From Alitta virens (taxonomy: Eukaryota; Annelida; Polychaeta; Phyllodocida; Nereididae): a stretch of 64,000 nucleotides of DNA. Both the position numbers and the translations under genes were made by a program. The notes beneath the pieces were generated by a model, which did no database searches, was not told the DNA's origin, and was given only the letters and a program-made list of their open reading frames with translations. The stretch lies in the NCBI GenBank assembly GCA_932294295.1, contig OW028573.1:19488155-19552154 (forward strand), given 5' to 3'. Numbering within the stretch: the stretch's first letter is position 1; every line of letters begins with the position of its first letter. Below, piece after piece: positions 24,501-32,100 of the stretch.

Positions 24501-25394
24501 TTTTAATAAACAGAGTTTAACAGACTACAAATGATGGTAAATAGTCAATCTAGATTTTTCAGATGAAATAAATCTGAGGCCTGGCATCTGAAATAAATAG
24601 GGCTGCACACCAGTTCTCCGACTACTTTTATTAATAAATTATCATTAAAGATGTACTTCACTTGACCTAATAAATACCTCCTTGTGGTCAACTAACGTTG
24701 TGGTAAATTCCACTCAAAAACGGGGGTGCTGAAAACGATTCTCTTCAGTGCTGCTAAAACTTTTGCTAGTGGGTGACGGTGGTAGCAGTAATATCTTACC
24801 TAAATGAAGATTATAACACTTCTGCTGTAAATTCTGATAGCTGACATGATTGGCAAGTGACCGTAAGTCAAATATATTTTTAGCTTTGGAAATAATCGCT
24901 GGCGAGTTTCAATGATTGCACACAGCCATTTTTGCAAAAGTATTCTTTGGATCACACAGTAGAACCCGGAATTTCCACGGATTTTCTCGAAGCAACCAAA
25001 GAGATGTAGAACTTATATCACATGATACCAATGGCAAGGCGTTTCAACGTTGTTGAGCCCCGGGCCTTGATTTTGAGTGAAATTCACTAATTTGTATGTA
25101 AACAGTTAGATATCATGTTACATAACAGATAACTTACAATAGTACCCGTATACACAGTTAGATATCATGTTATATAACAGATAACTTACAATAGTATACA
25201 TCTCAGAATTACATGTCTGAGTTTTAATCAACATAATAAAATAAATACATGATAAATATAAATAATTAAAATGTTTTTAAAAATATTAATAAGGTTCTTC
25301 AAATCTACAATGTAGAAAGTATACTTGCCATGCAGACCAAAAATATAGTCCAAAACACAAGCCCCTTTGAAGAGGGGCCTGAGGGGGGAACCAT
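390..25394 (-). CDS. FN3-repeat cell-surface receptor, 5' part (continues beyond left edge)
   Basis: Coding exons in transcript order: 25394-25325, 18291-18250, 15864-15793, 14711-14460, 13672-13400, 13059-12721, 12565-12260, 11383-11243, 9647-9507, 6629-6351, 4700-4386, 4144-3857, 1329-1165, 524-390. Each has an AG acceptor and GT donor, every junction is phase 1, and the joined frame stays open for about 939 residues. It starts with a signal peptide, then a Glu/Thr-rich linker, then FN3 modules showing the WxxP strand-B/C pattern and a late Tyr in 'TPYTTY'-like turns, with many N-x-S/T sites. Chains of phase-1 FN3 exons with heavy N-glycosylation are typical of R3-type receptor tyrosine phosphatases (PTPRB/PTPRJ/PTPRH). 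That identity is inference, because no membrane span or catalytic domain lies in the window. Other FN3 receptors or adhesion proteins remain possible. Two extra FN3 exon copies (3133-3448, 5066-5249) look broken and are left out of the model. Confidence 0.75.
1165..1329 (-). CDS. Exon 13 of the FN3 receptor: FN3 domain 9, first half
   Basis: A 165-nt phase-1 exon: SKVTNVVVSIDEEDGLKLG, then ISWKEPEIAAGPTEYLV. Acceptor TTTGCAG, donor GTAAGA. It joins G|GT in frame to the next exon. Confidence 0.7.
1614..1755. mobile_element. hAT-type short inverted-repeat element
   Basis: A 142-bp element flanked by the 8-bp duplication GCTGTGGG (1606-1613 and 1756-1763). Ends are CAGGGGCCCCGTTT and the inverted match CATGGGCCCCGTTT. 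An 8-bp target duplication with CAG-starting ends is the hAT signature. There is no coding capacity. It lies in an intron of the FN3 gene. Confidence 0.75.
2782..2875 (-). pseudogene. Decayed FN3 exon relic
   Basis: Over about 90 bp this strand matches the 3' half of exon 3857-4144 (shared words include ACCCCTGCC, TGCATAAAC, GTTTGTGTAT, GATTCAAATTT and TGGTGTAG on the plus strand), with several small indels. No splice donor remains. It shows that the exon family once extended further. Confidence 0.6.
3133..3448 (-). pseudogene. FN3 exon copy A with lost splice donor
   Basis: About 95% like exon 4386-4700 by eye and open throughout, with one added codon (Cys in RRCFRAD). The GTAAGT donor of the sister copy is replaced here by GTTTCATT, and the frame runs into TGA at 3122-3120. 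It is either a dead exon or an alternative last exon for a truncated protein. No AATAAA is obvious just downstream, so I favour dead. Confidence 0.6.
3857..4144 (-). CDS. Exon 12 of the FN3 receptor: FN3 domain 8 (copy B)
   Basis: A 96-codon phase-1 exon with TISLRWEEPKETNGKIQSY and LNPYTNYSLRVYASTSAGRG. Acceptor CTTAAG, donor GTAAGC. It is the functional sister of the truncated copy at 5066-5249. Confidence 0.85.
4386..4700 (-). CDS. Exon 11 of the FN3 receptor: FN3 domain 7 (copy A')
   Basis: A 105-codon phase-1 exon, intact at both splice sites (CTGCAG acceptor, GTAAGT donor). It shows SISLSWEEPSDKNGDIVNY and LTPYTTYEIEVFASTKAGRG. It is the functional sister of the damaged copy at 3133-3448. 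Confidence 0.85.
5066..5249 (-). pseudogene. Truncated FN3 exon copy (B')
   Basis: Nearly identical to the first half of exon 4144-3857: same acceptor and same start. At 5066 the sequence jumps directly into intron-type sequence matching 3789-3813. Compared with the intact copy, about 150 bp is missing, taking the FN3 strands E-G and the splice donor. The deletion ends share a short CA. Without the donor it is unlikely to be spliced. Confidence 0.75.
5425..5475 (-). pseudogene. Short FN3 exon relic
   Basis: On the plus strand, CAATTGTCACATTAATGGAAATGC resembles the 3' end of exon copies A and A' (AGTTGTCACGTTAATGAGAATGC). It is only about 50 bp long and the similarity stops after GCAGGGG. 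It is probably a further remnant of the duplicated exon array. Confidence 0.4.
5778..6263. mobile_element. Tc1/mariner-type non-autonomous element
   Basis: A 486-bp element between TA dinucleotides (5776-5777, 6264-6265). Terminal inverted repeats of about 28 bp: CAGTCATGGCCATAAGTTTT on the left and CAGCTGTGGCCATAAGTTTT read inward from the right. No transposase frame is seen. It is in the intron downstream of FN3 exon 6351-6629. Confidence 0.75.
6351..6629 (-). CDS. Exon 10 of the FN3 receptor: FN3 domain 6
   Basis: A 93-codon phase-1 exon starting PPGIVKVSATAN. It has SVVWEEPEERNGIITNYTVKW, then LTPFTNYTVEVFANNSAGAG, a textbook FN3 module. Donor GTAAGC. A Tc1-like element sits 87 bp downstream (5778-6263). 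Confidence 0.85.
7426..7641. repeat. 72-bp minisatellite, three copies
   Basis: Three near-identical 72-bp units starting TTGGTGAATCTGAAAAAAGG. Because 72 is divisible by three, long frames stay open on both strands. There are no splice or start signals that make it a convincing gene. Rest of 6630-9506: plain FN3-gene intron, nothing else recognised. Confidence 0.85.
9507..9647 (-). CDS. Exon 9 of the FN3 receptor: FN3 domain 5, second half
   Basis: A 141-nt phase-1 exon with strands E-G (VNITAITIDYGEPAHARFNT). Together with exon 8 it makes one FN3 module split by an intron, the same split seen in the last module (1165-1329 plus 390-524). Donor GTAAGC. Confidence 0.7.
9797..10005. repeat. 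Dispersed repeat, copy 1
   Basis: Starts near CCATGGTT and shares long blocks with 35217-35435: TGAGTTATCATTAC, AAGATCTGAAGC, AGCAAGTTGATCA, CCATTTTCGTCAC. The class is unknown. It lies in the intron between FN3 exons 8 and 9. Confidence 0.65.
11243..11383 (-). CDS. Exon 8 of the FN3 receptor: FN3 domain 5, first half
   Basis: A 141-nt phase-1 exon starting LPGKPENIKYHES and containing SLTWDFPECDKNGVIQNYSV, the A-C' strands of an FN3 module. It is completed in frame by exon 9 (A|CG, Thr). Confidence 0.75.
12260..12565 (-). CDS. Exon 7 of the FN3 receptor: FN3 domain 4
   Basis: A 102-codon phase-1 exon. MNVSWTNIS and the turn LEAYTNYTFTISAHT are classic FN3 strand C and F features. At least five N-x-S/T sites. 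Acceptor TTTCAG, donor GTAAGA. Confidence 0.8.
12721..13059 (-). CDS. Exon 6 of the FN3 receptor: FN3 domain 3 (Cys-rich)
   Basis: A 113-codon phase-1 exon with FINWTESS (strand C Trp) and YRAELYAVNEAGCSNG (strand F). It has six cysteines, more than the other modules, which suggests disulfide bonds. Acceptor is TTTCAG, donor GTAAAA. Confidence 0.75.
13400..13672 (-). CDS. Exon 5 of the FN3 receptor: FN3 domain 2
   Basis: A 91-codon phase-1 exon that contains no Met, so a Met-started ORF search misses it. It reads PNQPLKLISDVS...LNISWTACD... and ends ...LYEVEVKC...TYVKTYT, with the FN3 Trp and the Tyr-x-V-x-V strand. Acceptor is TTTCAG, donor GTAAGA. Confidence 0.75.
14460..14711 (-). CDS. 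Exon 4 of the FN3 receptor: FN3 domain 1
   Basis: An 84-codon phase-1 exon, reading from SPEEIMVSK to ASVIAIT. It shows the FN3 core: Trp in VVWNQT, a second Trp in ISWQD, and the LKSGNWYDISVSG turn. Several N-x-S/T sites are present. Donor is GTAAGC. Confidence 0.75.
15793..15864 (-). CDS. Exon 3 of the FN3 receptor: Thr-rich linker
   Basis: A 72-nt phase-1 exon with acceptor TTCAAG and donor GTAAGTATC. It encodes a short repeat of E-M-T / E-M-S (TIEMTNEMSTEMTTELTTR), a small O-glycosylation-type stalk. It joins in frame (A|GT, Ser) to the first FN3 exon. Confidence 0.55.
17427..18054. mobile_element. Harbinger-like inverted-repeat element, copy 1
   Basis: A 628-bp element with about 45-bp terminal inverted repeats (AGGCCCTTTCACACATAGCC and its inverse), then GC-rich internal repeats of CCGGAG and CCGTGTAGAT. 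A second, nested inverted repeat is centred near 17840 (CAAGGAGCAACACGG). Flanks are TGA (17424-17426) and TTA (18055-18057), one base short of a perfect 3-bp duplication. TTA/TAA duplications suggest PIF/Harbinger. No transposase. It lies in an intron of the FN3 gene. Confidence 0.7.
18250..18291 (-). CDS. Exon 2 of the FN3 receptor: acidic mini-exon
   Basis: A 42-nt phase-1 exon between a TTTTTAAG acceptor and a GTGGGTATC donor, reading AVDESITEEVTEI. It continues the Glu/Thr-rich stalk between the signal peptide and the first FN3 domain. It is supported by splice sites and phase only. Confidence 0.5.
   Translation of the reverse strand: MLLTNRLLRKLQK
18519..19056. repeat. Two poly-C tracts
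   Basis: C runs of about 18 bases near 18521-18538 and about 17 near 19040-19056. Another is at 24287-24307, and a G run at 36605-36617. They are simple repeats with probable length errors in assembly. Confidence 0.8.
18706..18730 (-). other. Possible 25-nt microexon
   Basis: A polypyrimidine tract and CAG, then 25 nt, then GTAAGTTA. Spliced after exon 1 (phase 1) it reads straight into TAA. It would be coding (ICCNGQGD) only if entered in phase 0. It is probably a decoy or a poison exon. Confidence 0.2.
18731..25324. other. Long first intron of the FN3 gene
   Basis: No gene is recognised. It holds poly-C tracts, a possible tRNA-like SINE fragment near 20574, and a 55-bp unit repeated twice at about 25098-25203 (GTTAGATATCATGTTA... 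/ ...AACAGATAACTTACAATAGT). Short open frames here lack family features or splice support. Confidence 0.6.
20574..20645 (+). repeat. tRNA-like SINE fragment
   Basis: GGGTAGCACAGTGGCTACAG looks like an A-box region, and GAGTTCAATCTCA 30 bases on looks like a B box. The fold is not complete, so it is a SINE head rather than a tRNA gene. Confidence 0.4.
25325..25394 (-). CDS. Exon 1 of the FN3 receptor: signal peptide
   Basis: Starts at ATG (25394-25392) and gives a 23-residue leader: a short polar head (MVPPSGPSSKG) and a hydrophobic core (LVFWTIFLVCMA), a standard secretory signal. It ends in A|GTATAC, phase 1. Joining to the 42-nt exon at 18291 gives an open frame reading MA-NAVDES. The intron is about 7 kb. 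The start is chosen on the signal-peptide shape and matching phase; no promoter motif was used. Confidence 0.6.
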
Positions 25395-25900
25395 CGTGGC
25401 CCTAAAAATGTTCCTAAGCTTCCTTCTTTTACTGCATGGTATCCACTTCTGCGAATGTGAAAACTGTCACCGAGTGCTGCTCGAGGAAATTTTGGCACCT
25501 GTCATGGACCGCGCCCACGACCCTAATCCCTCCACCTCCACTTCTAGTCCGTGATAATTGGAATCAAGTGACCTTACTTATTAGACACTGTGTACGCTCA
25601 GTCTATTAAAACACAAGTTAGCACTGTTCCGCTCCACTGCTTTCGATCACTCGAACTTTTGTTGTTGAAACGCAAACTCGGTCACTTGCCACTCCGCTTC
25701 ATGATATCTCGTGACCTAAATTGAGTGAAGCGGAACCCTGTTTAAAAAAACATAAAAGTTTTCTTTTTAATGAAATAATTATTAATAACTGACTGAAGAC
25801 ATCTCTGAAATTATAACAATTTTTTGTTTCATTTCAGCAAATAAAATAATTTATAAATAATATTCCCATAGTCCAGCAGTACGTAAACATTGTCACTAAC

Positions 25901-25932
25901 ACTTCCGGGTTGCCTTTTCTGGCTGTGTGAGA
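25901..25932 (+). promoter_or_regulatory. Candidate PRDM4 promoter and non-coding first exon
   Basis: ACTTCCGG (25901-25908) is an ETS-type core promoter motif. It is followed by GGCTGTGTGAGA|GTAAGT, a good splice donor with no coding frame. The next plus-strand acceptor with a matching gene is PRDM4 exon 2 at 29093. It lies about 510 bp from the FN3 start codon on the other strand, so the two genes may share regulation. Confidence 0.45.
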
Positions 25933-26048
25933 GTAAGTATTTTCGCGTTCTGTCAAATTAGCACTGTTCTGCCAGCAGGGTAGCATGTTTGTGAATGATA
26001 TTTATATAACCGTTCATCTTCACGACGCCAAACTGTCGCTCGCTCGCT

Positions 26049-26103
26049 GTGCCAGCTCCATGCACGGCGATCTTTGCCAGCTCCATGCACGGCGATCTCT
26101 GCC
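26049..26103. repeat. 27-bp direct repeat
   Basis: GCCAGCTCCATGCACGGCG followed by ATCT recurs after about 27 bp. It is GC-rich and close to the putative PRDM4 first exon. Confidence 0.7.
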
Positions 26104-26183
26104 GATGATACTTGATGTAGTGAAACTAGTATCACTTAAAAAAATAGTTTTTTAAAATACTGCCTACTGCCGGGTACAGGACG

Positions 26184-26462
26184 ACTCACCGCTCGGTCGG
26201 CTCACCGCCCCTACGTCTTAGTTGACTCACCGCTCCTTCAAAATAACTCACCGCTCCTCACAAAAAACTCATGTCCTTTGTAATTTTTATTTATAATTTT
26301 TTGGTTCGATTACAAGATACTTCTTTGTGATGTTTTCCTTTTGTAAAAATAAAATAACTCACCGCTCCTCACAAAAAAACTCATGTCCTTTGTAATTTTT
26401 ATTTGTAATTTTTTTGTTCGATTACAAGATACTTCTTTGTGATGTTTTCCTTTTGTAGTGAA
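26184..26462. repeat. CTCACCGCTC repeats and 111-bp tandem duplication
   Basis: The word CTCACCGCTC or a one-base variant occurs five times from 26184 to about 26372. The last two lie inside a 111-bp unit present twice in tandem (about 26241-26351 and 26352-26462). Function unknown. Confidence 0.75.
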
Positions 26463-27185
26463 CACTTTGTTATGGGGTACTAAAAAAACAGAAAAAATAG
26501 AGAAAATAATTACTATTAAAAGTTGATAAGGAATGACACCCAATTCAATCACAGGGGTTTTCCTACTGCCAGTAGTACTGGTTTACTATGTTAGCTACCT
26601 CAGCCTCGGGTTCAGATGGGTTATGCTACAAAAATATAGGTTATTCCTTATGGCCATTGCGTGGCTGTCTATTGACAGTATTGTGCATAATTTTATTAAA
26701 TCTTGGTTTATTAAACTGAACTGAATATACAGTCACACAGGTACCCTCGCAAAAACATTTTATTGTAATTACTTCGGTGATAAGTTGTCAGAAAGTGACC
26801 ACTCACTTTGCTCCATGTGTCGATCCAGTTAAAATTTCATTAGGACCGTAAAATTTTTATAACACTATTTACACACTATATGGTTATATGTACTATACCA
26901 TTAAATAATACAATTTTTGGTTGTGGCATAGCCAAGCAAGCATTGCCCTCATTTGCGTCCGAGTTAGCAGAATGAGGGCCATGCAGCCGTCTTAGTATTT
27001 TTTTTAGAGATTATATGCGCACACAGTTTTACAGCCTTCCTACCTATCTGAATCGCTTCTATACTGACAAATAATGTGTGCACACACTATTAATAACCTT
27101 GACACATTGTGTTATTATTACACAATCATCATTTTCATGCAATGAATCGGCAATTTCAACCGTTGCTTCTTAAAAATTGTTAATG

Positions 27186-27731
27186 GAATACAGGTCATTT
27201 CGTAGACACGCCAACTGGTTGACATGCCAAGTTGTTGACACTTTTGAGGGTCATGTACAAATTCGTTGACAAACCAACTGGTATAAATTAGTCAGAGACC
27301 AATTCGTTGACAAACTTAAAATTAGTTAAACCAACTCGTTGACAGGTAGGTAATGACCATCTGACAATTTAATGCAAAACCGTTGACAGCCGACAACGGC
27401 AAATGTTATTAAAAAATTTAAATGCAATTGCTGTTTGAAGCCACGATCAGAGACTTCCAGACAATAGTTTCATATTTGGCAGATGTCACGCAATTGCAAT
27501 TCAAATGAACTAATCATGCCAATCACGGGGTACTGAACACTGAGATTGCAATGAGGTTTGGCTGTCTGTGATTAAGTATAGCGCCGGATTTCTGTCAACC
27601 AGTTTGTCGCCCGAAGAAATATTTTGTCAACCAGTTGGTCGCCCTCATGTCAACGGGTTGGTGTCAACGAATTTGCTGTCAACGATTTTGCGTGTCGACA
27701 ATTTTGCGTGTCTACGAATTGACTCGATACC
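27186..27731. mobile_element. Foldback element with GTTGACA arrays, Mutator-like
   Basis: A 546-bp element with a perfect 9-bp duplication TTGTTAATG (27177-27185 and 27732-27740). Read inward, both ends show GTCA(T/A)TTCGTAGACACGC. The left half carries six GTTGACA words, and the right half about six inverted copies (TGTCAAC), each in a different spacer. Nine-bp duplications fit Mutator-type elements. There is no transposase. Confidence 0.7.
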
Positions 27732-29128
27732 TTGTTAATGTTATCACTGAATGACTTAGTCATCGCCGACAAAAACCTAATTACTCATATTCAATGATGA
27801 TAGTTGGTACTGATGCATGTATACTGTCCAGAAAAATGACAGGATTGCTGCCAGACTAGTTGTGGCAGGGCTTTAGGCACAATGGCACTGGTTTTTGTCT
27901 ATCTTTTTACTAAAGTCTCTCCTATCTTTTCAAAAATTTCTCTAACAGATTTTCATTACCACTTATAGGATCTTGAGGGGGTACCCCATTTTACACCCCT
28001 GGCATAAACTATGAATTCTTTACCCAAATACACATAAGACAGCTATATTTGGTACTTAACCACTTCAGATTCACACTATACATTATTAAATGAACACCTC
28101 ACAACAATTAAGCTATTGCAACCCACACTTTATGTACCCACGGGTTTGCGCTAGTATACAATCAGTGCTACTGGGCTTATAATTTATGTTGGTCTTATAT
28201 CCATTTTTATGTTCAAACACCTGCAATTAATGAATGGTATGGATGGATCACAACATGGATCTTGAACTAAGACCAAATGTTTGATCCGGCAGACTTTTTC
28301 ACAGGATATTGCCATAAAGAATAAACAGATTCTAGTCAAAAATTGTGGGCAAAGAGATGATGCTTCTGAAAAAAAGTGAGTAAGCCTTTTAGATCATCCT
28401 GACCACATCTGGCCAACAGTGGGCCATTTGAAACCTTCATTGTGTGGTTCAGAAAAGCCCCATCAACTCAAATATGGACAAATCCACCAGTCAAAAGTTA
28501 CTGATCGAGATGGTACAGACTATTAATACCCATACTGCCCCATAATAATTTAAGGAGTTCATCATTCAGGGAGAATCCACAAAAAGGTGGATGTTCCATC
28601 TATTGCTGGCCAACTTATGCAAATTAAATTGTGACAAGTACTTACCCCTATGTTTCTTTTGTTTTTCATATTAATACAATATACTGCTGTACTGGAGAGG
28701 GTGTCAATGTCAGGCTATGAAATTATGATACTACTCTAATTGCTTATATTTATGATAATCTTTATAATGAAAGATAGGATTTGTTGTAATGTTAGTAAGC
28801 ACATCGAATTATTTACATTTTTGACATAGACAATCTCTAGAGATTGATTTTAGTTCAAAAGCTTATCATATGGATTTTGCAAACTTGAATATATTTTCTT
28901 ATACAGATATCTATCAATTCTTTGAAAGACCTTCAATGATAGGATTATGCAGCACATGATCAGTACTCTAGCTGTTACTACTGTCAATAAGTGACAAATG
29001 CAAAGAAATGTCTCACACACCACTGTTATCAGTCAAACGTAGTGACCCTCGCATGTAGTGGGCTTCCTCATTGTCCTTTTTATTTTTTCCAGGTATCAGA
29101 CAGTTATCTCTCTCAATTCTGAAATAGG

Positions 29129-32100
29129 ATGGCTGACCGTCTAGAAATGCTAAGTGTAGAGCAACTGAACAGTGCTGTTTCTTTTGTCAATGCAGTGTCG
29201 GGGCAAGACAAGGGGGTAGCAGCAAGTGTTACCAGTTCCATTGCACATTGCCAACCACAAGGTAAGAACTTGCTGCATTTTTTTCACAGACATAAAGACT
29301 AAATTTTTACATTATTGTGTATAACAGTATGAGTTATTTTTTATTCCAGGAAAAACTGATACAGCAAATCCTGCAGTAATAAACAATGGAACAGTTGTTT
29401 TATCATTAAATCAGAAGCCCACAGTACTTAATTTACCTGGAGCCCGGTCCATCAATCAACAGGGCTTCATTTCATCAGGTTAGTACAGTTTATTGCAGTC
29501 ACACAACTTAAACAGCTGACTTAAGATGAAATGGCATTATAAATTTGTGTTACTGTTATGTTCATGAAAGTTGTGGTATTTATATAATGAATTTAATCTT
29601 TTTAGCAGTAGCAGCAGCAAACAGCGTTTCTCTGCCATTGATTGCAGATGACAAACCTGTCATTATTGGACAACCCATTCAACATGTAGGACAACCAATT
29701 CAACAAATACAAACAATTCCGACATTTACAAGTTGCCAAATTAGTTCTGTGATGACTATACCAACTTTTAGCAGTTGCCAGATGACTTCAGCCATCACCA
29801 CACCATCCAACTGCATTCAGCAGCAACCTATTCAAATCCAAACTACACCTGTTGCTCAAAACCTGTCTGAATGCTTACTCAGCAGCAATAATTTAAGTGG
29901 TTTCAACCAGACAATGCTGTCATCATCAAATGGTAGCTTTATCATTACTGAAGATGGCACATTACAAATTAGCAATAGCCACATTTCAGGTACTCAAAAT
30001 CATGTGGTGATCAGTTCCAAGCCAGATTTGGCTGACCAAGTGACTTTGACAAGAAAGGCTGTCTGCCAAGTACAACAGCAGCAGCATCAGCAACCAGTTA
30101 TCATCTTGGCACCTTCAAACGGCAGTAACGGCACAATAAACAACACCACAGGGACTGACGAAAATACTCCAGTTATGTATGAAGTTATTCCATCATCAGG
30201 GATGACAGCGTGCATTAATGTGCAAAGTCTTTCCAGTACAACATCTGGAAATGAAACTCTAGCAGTCCAGTCTGTGTCTTCAAACTGTGTCCAGACTTTA
30301 CCTTCTCTGAAGGTATTTACAGGAAAATCAAATACACATGCATCTCCATCTGTGTCTCTGATTGAGTGTCAAACCAACCAACCTGGCAGCAACACCAGTA
30401 GTCCTAACAACCATAGTCTGTTGCCTACTATTATTGTTAAGAAGACACTGCGCAAATGTCACAGTGGTACAGGTAAAGCATTTATAGTATCAGCCAAAAT
30501 AAATATCCACTTGGTTTTTGGTCTTATTTTTACATATAGGGAAGTACAAAATAGTTATAAATATTACAAAAAGTCAAAGCCCAACTTTCTAAATTATAAA
30601 AACCCATCTCTGTACAAATTAACTTCAAGTTCCCTATCTTTGCAATGACAATTTTGCTTTATTTCATCATTATTTGTTATGGTCTCAGAGAAACAGCAGA
30701 CATTACAATGGACAATATAACACAATTATGGTTTTTTGGTTCCCAGAAATGTTTTTATCAGCTAGAAAGTTGGGCTTTGACTTGTTGCTAACATGCCTGT
30801 TTATTTTGCGCTGCTCCATATATATAATACCGTTTATGGAAAAATATGCCAAAAAAAAAACAAGTGGACATTTATTATGGATCCAAGTATAATTAACACA
30901 TACATGGTATCAATGCTATCATTGATTACACCTTTTTTCAACTTCACGGGACTAGAAAATCACCAATGTTAATAGTCTTCATATCTTAATCTTCAGTTTT
31001 AGAAATGGTTGAAAGAATGCAGCCTGTTGCCAATCTACAAACCCCGACTGCCACCGAAAATGGAAGTAGCCTACTACAATGTGAAAAATACAATCAACTT
31101 ATATCAACTGGTTCATGTAAGCATTAGCTGATAATTTAAGTTAATTAATTCCAGGTGAATGATAGAAATTTTTAAAAACTGTAGCGTTATTGAATTTGGG
31201 AAAATTGTTGTAATGCAAATGTCCTTTCATATTTGAGCTTTTGGTTTCAGATTGTGTTGAATGTGATAAGATGTACTCTAATGAGGATGAAGAGTGCACT
31301 GCACACAGCAATTCAATCACAGAGGTGTCTGATACCCCAGTTTTATCAAGGGCTCGCATGTCTCTCCCTGCCCAGCTGCAGCTGAAGCAATTAAAGGTGT
31401 CAGGTGTTGGTAAGCTTTCCTGTGGGAATTTTCCAAAAATTTTTTGAGGTTTTAAGTTGTAATTAAGTTTATTGTCATCAAAACATGTATAAAATCATTT
31501 GGGGTGTAATTAATTAATGTTTTATAGCACCTTTAAATGTTCTGAAACTATAGGAGCATTGACATGACAATATCTGAATCTGTTTACCCCCTATTTTTAA
31601 CAACTTTTTTTTTCAAACCTTTAAATTTATATTTTCAGTTGGAATTTTCACCCAGGAAGCCCTGAAGAAAAAGACAAGGTTTGGTCCCTTGGGTGGACAG
31701 TTGTGCAGCATTCTAGATGCTGAGGTCAAAGAGGATCTGCCCATGCAATGGAAGGTAAATTAATTTGGTTGGTGTGCTTTTTTGATAAATGTGGGTTTTG
31801 CAAATTTGAGTTGATTAAGCAGTTTGGAGACACCAACTGATCATGTTGTACAATTCCAAATAACAGTCCTACCCAATAAACTGTAATCCCCAATCAAAAT
31901 TGTAGACTGACTGATGAAACATGCAATATTAAGAAAATTTGGCAGTAATTCTAAACATGTGTGATGTTGAAACAATATTCTTGTCCTCCCAGCAGTTCTA
32001 AGTGTTTTTGTAGATAAATTTGTATTTGAAGTAACCCCTGAAAAATTCTACAGCTGGTTCACTAATGAACATAAATAGTTTAAGCCGGGCATGAATTTTG

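Larger units (their letters stand above)
25933..29092. other. Gap between the FN3 and PRDM4 starts (putative PRDM4 intron 1)
   Basis: Besides the repeats listed separately it holds a hairpin at about 26943-26984 (TTGCCCTCATT paired with AATGAGGGCCA). No gene is recognised. Confidence 0.5.

Noticed and set aside
25330..25554. 74-codon plus-strand frame with a hydrophobic stretch
   Set aside because: It overlaps the minus-strand signal-peptide exon, which fits in phase with the FN3 gene; the plus frame joins nothing.
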